Source: JAAETI01 sp965368515
Lineage (GTDB): Bacteria; Actinomycetota; Acidimicrobiia; Spongiisociales; UBA5794
NCBI GenBank assembly: GCA_965368515.1
Contig: CBDUNF010000137.1
Span: forward strand, 1 to 10,042
DNA: 10,042 nucleotides
Direction of reading: 5' to 3'
In this document: one piece after another, positions 6,314 through 10,042 of the stretch
How positions within the stretch are numbered: position 1 is the first letter of the stretch
Layout of the letters: each line of letters starts with the position of its first letter
Position numbers and translations under genes: made by a program
The notes under the pieces: model-generated
The model's database searches: none
Seen by the model: only the letters and a program-made list of their open reading frames with translations
Told to the model about the DNA's origin: nothing

Positions 6314-6940
6314 GACCCGTCGCATCAATGCGACAACCACGCCCAGGATCTCAACGCCCTCGCTGAACACCATCGGCGGATATGCCGGATTCTCGGCCTT
6401 GAGCACAACCCGACCATCGAGCCGGCGCAGGCGCTTGACCGTCGCTTCCTCGCCGTTGATCAGAGCAGCAACGATGGTCCCGTCGTTGGCGTCATTCTGG
6501 CGACGTATGACGACGTAATCGCCATCAAAAATGCCGACGTCGATCATTGAGTCGCCCTTGATCTCGAGCATGAAGACCGGGTCGTCACCGACCAGCTCGA
6601 CTGGGAGCGGGTAGATCTCGTCGATGTCCTCTTCGGCGAGAATCGGCGAGCCGGCCGCAATACGACCAACCTTGGGAACGTCCCGAACGGGAGCTCGATG
6701 CAGCGAGCGCATATCTTCGCCCGGATCGATGACTTCGATCGCCCGCGGCTTGGTGGGGTCGCGGCGCAGATAGCCGGCATTGACGAGTGCAGACAGGTGA
6801 CTGTGGACGGTTGACGGTGAGCTGAGGCCTACCGCTTCGCCTATCTCACGAACCGAAGGTGGATAGCCCCGGTCGGACACCGTCTCGAGAATGAGATTGA
6901 GTATCTCCTTCTGCCGGGCCGAAAGCTGTTTGCGCTCCAT
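6308..6940 (-). CDS. lexA: LexA repressor
   Basis: LexA represses the SOS regulon and is inactivated by self-cleavage stimulated by the RecA filament. The 210-residue protein has an N-terminal winged helix-turn-helix (about 1-70; RGYPPSVREIGEAVGLSSPS, recognition helix STVHSHLSALVNAGYL), then the Ala-Gly cleavage site at Ala96-Gly97 in VGRIAAGSPILAEE, and the S24-type protease domain with Ser131 in KGDSM and Lys169 in EEATVKRL as the catalytic dyad. All residues needed for cleavage are present. The ATG (minus strand, 6940-6938) has AAAGG about nine bases upstream. Three SOS-box-like sites upstream (6994-7064) indicate autoregulation. It is divergent from the LysM gene and convergent with dapF, overlapping it by six bases at a palindromic CTATAG that supplies both TAG stops. 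Confidence 0.98.
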   Translation of the reverse strand: MERKQLSARQKEILNLILETVSDRGYPPSVREIGEAVGLSSPSTVHSHLSALVNAGYLRRDPTKPRAIEVIDPGEDMRSLHRAPVRDVPKVGRIAAGSPILAEEDIDEIYPLPVELVGDDPVFMLEIKGDSMIDVGIFDGDYVVIRRQNDANDGTIVAALINGEEATVKRLRRLDGRVVLKAENPAYPPMVFSEGVEILGVVVALMRRVL

Positions 6941-6993
6941 ATCGGTTTGCCTTTCTCGCGTTCACCCGAGATTAGTTCGGTTTTCGCGAGAAG

Positions 6994-7009
6994 CCAAACA
7001 TATGTTCGA
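6994..7009. promoter_or_regulatory. Degenerate SOS box A (lexA/LysM control region)
   Basis: CCAAACATATGTTCGA matches TCGAAC-N4-GTTCGA with a perfect right arm and 4 of 6 in the left arm, over an ATAT centre. It lies immediately before the TTGACA (7011-7016) facing the LysM gene and about 55 bases upstream of the lexA ATG, inside the predicted lexA leader. It is weaker than the two other boxes and could be a low-affinity site. Confidence 0.6.
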
Positions 7010-7010
7010 C

Positions 7011-7040
7011 TTGACAGTCGAACACGCGTTCGCTTATCGT
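7011..7040 (+). promoter_or_regulatory. Promoter of the LysM gene
   Basis: TTGACA at 7011-7016 is a perfect -35 hexamer; after an 18-base spacer TATCGT (7035-7040) is a 4/6 -10 match. Transcription should start near 7047, leaving a leader of about 185 bases. SOS box B lies entirely in the spacer, which fits LexA repression. Confidence 0.65.
7018..7033. promoter_or_regulatory. SOS box B (lexA/LysM control region)
   Basis: TCGAACACGCGTTCGC matches the consensus at 11 of 12 arm positions and differs from the recA box by one central base. It fills the spacer between TTGACA (7011-7016) and TATCGT (7035-7040) facing the LysM gene, and would cover the predicted lexA start site near 7029 on the other strand. 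LexA here should block both directions. Confidence 0.92.
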
Positions 7041-7064
7041 ACAGGTATACGAACAGACGTTCGA
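7036..7064 (-). promoter_or_regulatory. lexA: Probable lexA promoter
   Basis: On the minus strand TACGAT (7041-7036) is a good -10, with the -35 position at 7064-7059 (TCGAAC, a poor 3/6 match that is part of SOS box C) at 17-base spacing. Its -10 overlaps the -10 of the opposing LysM promoter, so the two polymerases would exclude each other. A second weak candidate (TTGGCT / TAATCT) lies closer to lexA, around 6997-6969. Prediction by motif only. Confidence 0.4.
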
Positions 7065-7231
7065 CTGAGTAAGGGTCACGGAACACTTCACAGGGTTTCG
7101 GCGGGAGACACAGCGGAAATGTGTCACACCCAGACGATACGTTCAGTTGGTAGGTCCGAACAGACGGACCGACGGTCGACGGCACCGGCAGGGGTCGTGA
7201 CCGAGGAAGCTAGTCAGAAGGAGGAACGACA
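7048..7231 (+). other. Long 5' leader of the LysM gene with two small hairpins
   Basis: About 185 bases separate the predicted transcription start from the LysM ATG. Two short perfect stems are visible: GACACA (7107-7112) with TGTGTC (7120-7125), and GGTCCG (7153-7158) with CGGACC (7165-7170). No small ORF with a convincing ribosome site was found. Whether the leader has a regulatory role cannot be told from the sequence. Confidence 0.35.
7049..7064. promoter_or_regulatory. SOS box C (lexA/LysM control region)
   Basis: ACGAACAGACGTTCGA matches the consensus at 11 of 12 arm positions. It overlaps the likely -35 position of the minus-strand lexA promoter (7064-7059) and begins at about the predicted LysM start site on the plus strand. 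Box starts are 24 bases (A to B) and 31 bases (B to C) apart. Confidence 0.85.
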
Positions 7232-7510
7232 ATGCCACGATATTTGACCGCTCCATCTCGGTTCTTGGTCATCATCTCCACCTTCGTGGTGGCGTTGGTC
7301 CTCCTTCTCGCTTCCTCGGTTATGGCGGCGGGGCCGGAGCCCGAGACCGTTGACTACCGGGTTCGTGCTGGCGATACCCTGTGGACCATCGCAGAAGACG
7401 TTGCACCAGAAGCGGATGTACGCGGCATTGTGTCCGATATCCGCAACATGAACGATCTCGAATCCAGCCTTATCATCCCCGGGCAGACGCTGTTGGTGCC
7501 GGCCGGCTGA
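7232..7510 (+). CDS. Membrane-anchored LysM protein, probable SOS-induced cell division inhibitor (YneA/DivS/Rv2719c type)
   Basis: This 92-residue protein has a short basic N-terminus, one hydrophobic segment (about residues 11-33, FLVIISTFVVALVLLLASSV), and a single LysM domain (42-90) beginning YRVRAGDTLWTIAED and ending IIPGQTLLVPAG; LysM binds peptidoglycan. The ATG has a strong AAGGAGGA six bases upstream. Size, layout, divergence from lexA and SOS boxes in the promoter all match Bacillus YneA, and the same gene order (lexA, LysM protein, nrdR) is known for mycobacterial Rv2719c (ChiZ) and similar to corynebacterial DivS. Those proteins are made during the SOS response and delay septation. 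The role here is inferred from context; sequence similarity between these proteins is low outside LysM. The segment may serve as anchor or as signal peptide (a VMAAG site follows). Confidence 0.85.
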   Translation: MPRYLTAPSRFLVIISTFVVALVLLLASSVMAAGPEPETVDYRVRAGDTLWTIAEDVAPEADVRGIVSDIRNMNDLESSLIIPGQTLLVPAG

Positions 7511-7577
7511 CCGTAGACATCGCCAAGACATGTCCCGGATATTGGGTGGTCGTCAGCGCTGGTACTCTCCGACGACA

Positions 7578-8027
7578 ATGCGTTGTCAAATGTGCCAGTC
7601 GGCCGAAACCAAGGTGATTGATAGCCGCTCAGCCGAAGACGGCCGGGCGATCCGTCGTAGGCGTCAATGCATCATCTGTAATCATCGGTTTACGACATTC
7701 GAGCGGGCCAGCTATCAGCCGTTGGTGAAAAAGCGTGACGGCCGCCTCGAGCCATTCTCCGCAGACAAGGTGCGGTCAGGCATCGAGCAAGCCCTGGCGG
7801 ACCGACCGGTACCGGCCGGCATCGTCGAGGCGCTGGTTCTCGAGACGGAGAACCTCTTTAGTCCCGGGACCAGCATCATCTCGGCCGGTGACATTGGTGA
7901 CACCGTGTTAGCCGGACTCAGGGCGGTCGACGAAGTTGCCTACCTGCGCTTCGTCTCGGTGTATCGCGAATTCACCGGAGCAGGGGATTTCGAGCGTGAG
8001 ATGGCTGCGCTGGAAGAGAAGACCTAG
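7578..8027 (+). CDS. nrdR: Transcriptional repressor NrdR
   Basis: NrdR senses ATP/dATP and represses ribonucleotide reductase genes when dATP is high. The protein of 149 residues has the usual length. A zinc ribbon comes first, with Cys3, Cys6, Cys31 and Cys34 in MRCQMCQSAE and QCIICNHRFTTFE, followed by an ATP-cone from about VKKRDGRLEPFSADKV (residue 50) to FVSVYREF (near 135). The start at ATG 7578 fits the family exactly; an upstream ATG at 7530 would add 16 unconserved residues. No Shine-Dalgarno is seen; TACTCT at 7563-7568 fits a TANNNT -10 and would allow a leaderless or near-leaderless transcript, though read-through from the LysM gene 67 bases upstream is equally possible. No ribonucleotide reductase gene is in the window. 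It converges with the next gene, stops five bases apart. Confidence 0.97.
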   Translation: MRCQMCQSAETKVIDSRSAEDGRAIRRRRQCIICNHRFTTFERASYQPLVKKRDGRLEPFSADKVRSGIEQALADRPVPAGIVEALVLETENLFSPGTSIISAGDIGDTVLAGLRAVDEVAYLRFVSVYREFTGAGDFEREMAALEEKT

Positions 8028-8032
8028 CCGGA

Positions 8033-9448
8033 CTACTGCGGAGTCGGCTCTGTTCCCTTGGCCAGGGCGACAACCTCGTCGATAGAGCGAGCGAGGTCAA
8101 TCAGGTCGGTGTCCGTCTGCCTGCGAATCTGAGCGAGCGGCGTGACTAATTCAGTATCCAGATCGGCCAATTGAGCCGCAAGCTGGTCCACGAGGGTCTG
8201 TGCAAGCAACGGGTCCTGGGTGCGGAGCGCCTCCAGGTAGTCGATCTGCCAGCTCGCAAACATGTCTGTGATGCTCCGTGCGAGAGTCTGATGCTCCGAT
8301 AGCGACACGTCGCTGGGGAGTTCGGCGAGTATCGATGCGGATTCTGCTTGCGCCGAGGCCAGCACGACTCGGAGATCTGCCTGAGTCGCAGTGTCGGCGG
8401 TGGTTGGGAGGTCGGGAAGGGCGAGGAATCCGCTCATCAGTCTGCGGTACTCGGCGAGATTGCCGATTCGCCGCTGGATTGTCTGTGCGGTCGTCGCCAG
8501 GGGTTCGAGCCGTTGTTGGATGGGGGCGAGCTCGTCGATGGGCTCGGTAGACGTGAGTGGGGGTGCGGTCGGGAGATCGGCCCGTGCAGCATCGTCAACG
8601 GCCGATGCTTTGGCCGTGAGGACCGTGAGCTGCGTCGAGAGGTCGCTCAGGGCGAGATCGTCGGTCCCAGGCTCGGTGGCGATTTGGAGCGACGCCTGTG
8701 TGTCGGGTAGTTCGCCACGCAGATCTTGCAGAGCCGTGAGCATCATTTCCCGGTGAGCATCGGCCCGGTTCCGCGTCATCGAGGGGAGTAGTACCAGCCC
8801 GACCACGATGAGTGCGACGACCGCAAGCGCGGCAACCACCGACGACCACCGGAACTTCCGTGTTGAGCTGATCGTGCTATCCATGGCGTCTGGTTCCCAC
8901 GCCTCGAAGGAGTCGTCCGGCTCGCTCGATGTCCACAGCTGGCCGACCATCTCGGATGTGTTGTCCAGCCGGTCATCTTCGGGAGGCACGGATGAGATCT
9001 GCGGCGAGGCTTTATCGTCGTCTTCGGTAGCGGCGGCTGGTGACGGTTCCTGTTCGGGTGATTCCTCATCGGGGAAGTGAACAGGTTCTGCGTCTCCGGT
9101 CAGCACCGGTGGTGCTACCACCAGATCCGGCACGTCTTCGGGCGTATCGTCCGGCTCGGGGTCTGTGACGTCGTCCAGCGCTTCTTCCGGGTCAGCGTCT
9201 GGCATCTCCGGCTCCGTCGGTTGGTCATCTTCCACGGCGGCTTCCGCGGGATCCGGATCTGGTTGCTCCGCCGGCTGGGGTGGTTCAGGGTCGGAAGGGG
9301 CGTCTTCCTCATCCGGCTGGGTCTCGACCAGCAGCGACTGCTGTTCCGGAACGGTTTCGACCATGGTGCCGGCGTCTTGATCGACCAGTAGCGCGCGATA
9401 CCAAGAGGCGTCGTTTCCGGGAAGATCTCTTGTCTCCGACTCGTCCAA
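8033..9448 (-). CDS. Unrecognised single-pass membrane protein with long acidic, proline-rich arm
   Basis: I do not recognise this 471-residue protein. The TTG at 9448-9446 (minus strand) is chosen because AAGGA lies six bases upstream and because longer frames would run through the divergent dut gene. Residues about 45-164 are very rich in Asp, Glu and Pro and probably disordered. One hydrophobic segment follows (about 202-223, VVAALAVVALIVVGLVLLPSM), preceded by the basic STRKFRW. The remaining ~248 residues are rich in Ala, Leu, Asp and Thr with many heptad-like leucines, suggesting helical bundles or coiled coil. There is no cysteine and only four lysines. With no signal peptide, the acidic arm is probably cytoplasmic and the helical part outside, but the charge balance is not decisive. 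It is convergent with nrdR and 46 bases from divergent dut. Confidence 0.8.
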   Translation of the reverse strand: MDESETRDLPGNDASWYRALLVDQDAGTMVETVPEQQSLLVETQPDEEDAPSDPEPPQPAEQPDPDPAEAAVEDDQPTEPEMPDADPEEALDDVTDPEPDDTPEDVPDLVVAPPVLTGDAEPVHFPDEESPEQEPSPAAATEDDDKASPQISSVPPEDDRLDNTSEMVGQLWTSSEPDDSFEAWEPDAMDSTISSTRKFRWSSVVAALAVVALIVVGLVLLPSMTRNRADAHREMMLTALQDLRGELPDTQASLQIATEPGTDDLALSDLSTQLTVLTAKASAVDDAARADLPTAPPLTSTEPIDELAPIQQRLEPLATTAQTIQRRIGNLAEYRRLMSGFLALPDLPTTADTATQADLRVVLASAQAESASILAELPSDVSLSEHQTLARSITDMFASWQIDYLEALRTQDPLLAQTLVDQLAAQLADLDTELVTPLAQIRRQTDTDLIDLARSIDEVVALAKGTEPTPQ

Positions 9449-9494
9449 GATGTGTCCTTGCCGTTGTTTGCTTGTCCGACAACAATCTGTAGGG

Positions 9495-9923
9495 ATGAAG
9501 ATACCTTTCTTGAGGCTTGATCCCGAACTATCTACCCCTAAGGCGGCCCATCCAGGGGACGCCGGCATCGATCTGTACGCAAGAGTCGACGCTGCTCTCG
9601 AACCCGGAGCTTGGACGGTGGTGCCGACAGGTATCGCCGTTGCCATCCCAATAGGTCACGCCGGCCTCGTGGCACCGCGCAGCGGGCTGGCGGCCCGTCA
9701 CGGCATCAGCGTCGTCAACGGGCCCGGAGTTGTTGACGCTGGATATCGAGGCGAGGTACAAGTGATTTTGATCAACCACGGGAAGAGCCGCGTTGAGCTG
9801 CGAAGAGGGGATCGGATTGCTCAGTTGGTGGTTGTGCCTATCGCGGCGACCGAACTAGTGGAGGTTGCAGAATTGCCCGATTCGGACCGTGGTGCGGATG
9901 GCTTTGGCTCAACCGGGAGCTAG
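9495..9923 (+). CDS. dut: dUTP diphosphatase (dUTPase, trimeric)
   Basis: Dut hydrolyses dUTP to dUMP and pyrophosphate, keeping uracil out of DNA and feeding thymidylate synthesis. The 142-residue protein has all five motifs in order: HPGDAGIDLYA (motif I), PRSGLAARHGI (II), VVDAGYRGEVQVILIN (III, with catalytic Asp and the Tyr that discriminates against ribose), RGDRIAQLVV (IV) and a C-terminal GADGFGSTGS (V, the P-loop-like tail closing the site). The ATG at 9495 is chosen; an upstream GTG at 9450 would add 15 Cys-containing residues not typical of the family. AGGG directly touches the ATG, so there is no usable Shine-Dalgarno and a leaderless transcript is possible. Divergent from the acidic membrane protein gene. 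Confidence 0.97.
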   Translation: MKIPFLRLDPELSTPKAAHPGDAGIDLYARVDAALEPGAWTVVPTGIAVAIPIGHAGLVAPRSGLAARHGISVVNGPGVVDAGYRGEVQVILINHGKSRVELRRGDRIAQLVVVPIAATELVEVAELPDSDRGADGFGSTGS

Positions 9924-9967
9924 CCGGGGACCCGTCCAACTGCTGGAGTTTCCCAGAATGAACGAGA

Positions 9968-9976
9968 TGGTATGAT
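9968..9976 (+). promoter_or_regulatory. Extended -10 promoter of tRNA-Gly
   Basis: TGGTATGAT contains TATGAT (9971-9976, 5/6 match) with an upstream TGn extension. It would start transcription near 9983, about five bases before the tRNA. No good -35 is seen at 16-18 bases upstream, which is tolerable for an extended -10. Confidence 0.6.
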
Positions 9977-9987
9977 CACCGACCCTT

Positions 9988-10042
9988 GCGGACGTAGCTC
10001 AGCTGGTAGAGCGCAACCTTGCCAAGGTTGAGGTCGCCGGTT
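9988..10042 (+). tRNA. tRNA-Gly (anticodon GCC), 3' end beyond the window
   Basis: The acceptor arm 5' strand GCGGACG (9988-9994) is followed by TA, a D arm GCTC-AGCTGGTA-GAGC, the anticodon stem CAACC/GGTTG (10014-10018 and 10026-10030) around the loop TTGCCAA, and AGGTC then GCCGGTT starting the variable loop and T arm. Anticodon GCC is at 10021-10023 and reads GGC/GGU glycine codons. The T loop and the 3' acceptor strand are outside the window. Confidence 0.95.

Noticed and set aside
8278..9391. Several plus-strand frames with repetitive Ser/Gly or Arg-rich translations
   Set aside because: They are antisense to the D/E/P-rich coding region, whose biased codons create open frames on the opposite strand; no start signals or domains.
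9450..9494. GTG start adding 15 residues to dUTPase
   Set aside because: No ribosome site, and the added residues are unlike the family, which starts just before the conserved region reached from ATG 9495.
9449..9646. 66-codon N-terminal extension of the acidic membrane protein
   Set aside because: It runs antisense through the dut start and first motif; the TTG at 9448 has a well-placed AAGGA.

Overview
The window looks like a chromosomal housekeeping segment of a moderately high-GC actinobacterium, most likely a deep-branching lineage such as Acidimicrobiia. This is inferred from three things: SOS boxes of the form TCGAAC-N4-GTTCGA, the lexA / LysM protein / nrdR order also known from mycobacteria, and an RNase Y gene beside recA-miaB-miaA-dapF (classical mycobacteria and streptomycetes lack RNase Y). 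No mobile element, CRISPR array or phage gene was seen.

Layout. 1-193: 3' end of a ThpR-type RNA 2',3'-cyclic phosphodiesterase. 211-1388: recA behind an SOS box. 1389-1736: 348 bases without a conventional gene, in the place where recX would be expected. It holds a hairpin after recA, a possible promoter, a 14-codon upstream ORF lying in the 5' arm of a long imperfect RNA hairpin, and two further hairpins just before rny. 1737-6313: a tightly packed set rny-miaB-miaA-dapF with 4-base spacing, 4-base overlap and 13-base overlap. 6308-6940 (minus): lexA, overlapping the end of dapF tail to tail at a palindromic CTATAG. 6941-7231: a divergent control region with three SOS-box-like sites. 7232-7510: a small membrane-anchored LysM protein, probably the SOS-induced division inhibitor (YneA/DivS/Rv2719c type). 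7578-8027: nrdR. 8033-9448 (minus): an unrecognised single-pass membrane protein with a long acidic, proline-rich arm. 9495-9923: dut. 9988-10042: 5' part of tRNA-Gly(GCC), cut by the window edge.

How it works together. RecA filament triggers LexA self-cleavage. LexA sites lie at recA and in the lexA/LysM intergenic region, so DNA damage should raise recombination, LexA resynthesis and a division block together. NrdR (repressor of ribonucleotide reductase) and dUTPase add dNTP supply and quality control. MiaA and MiaB act in sequence on adenine 37 of tRNAs, DapF supplies meso-diaminopimelate for lysine and peptidoglycan, and RNase Y starts mRNA decay at the membrane.

The less ordinary points are the structured leader and uORF before rny, the apparent CTG start of miaA in a CTGA overlap, the compact three-box SOS switch, and the unknown acidic membrane protein. 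No wholly new system is evident.
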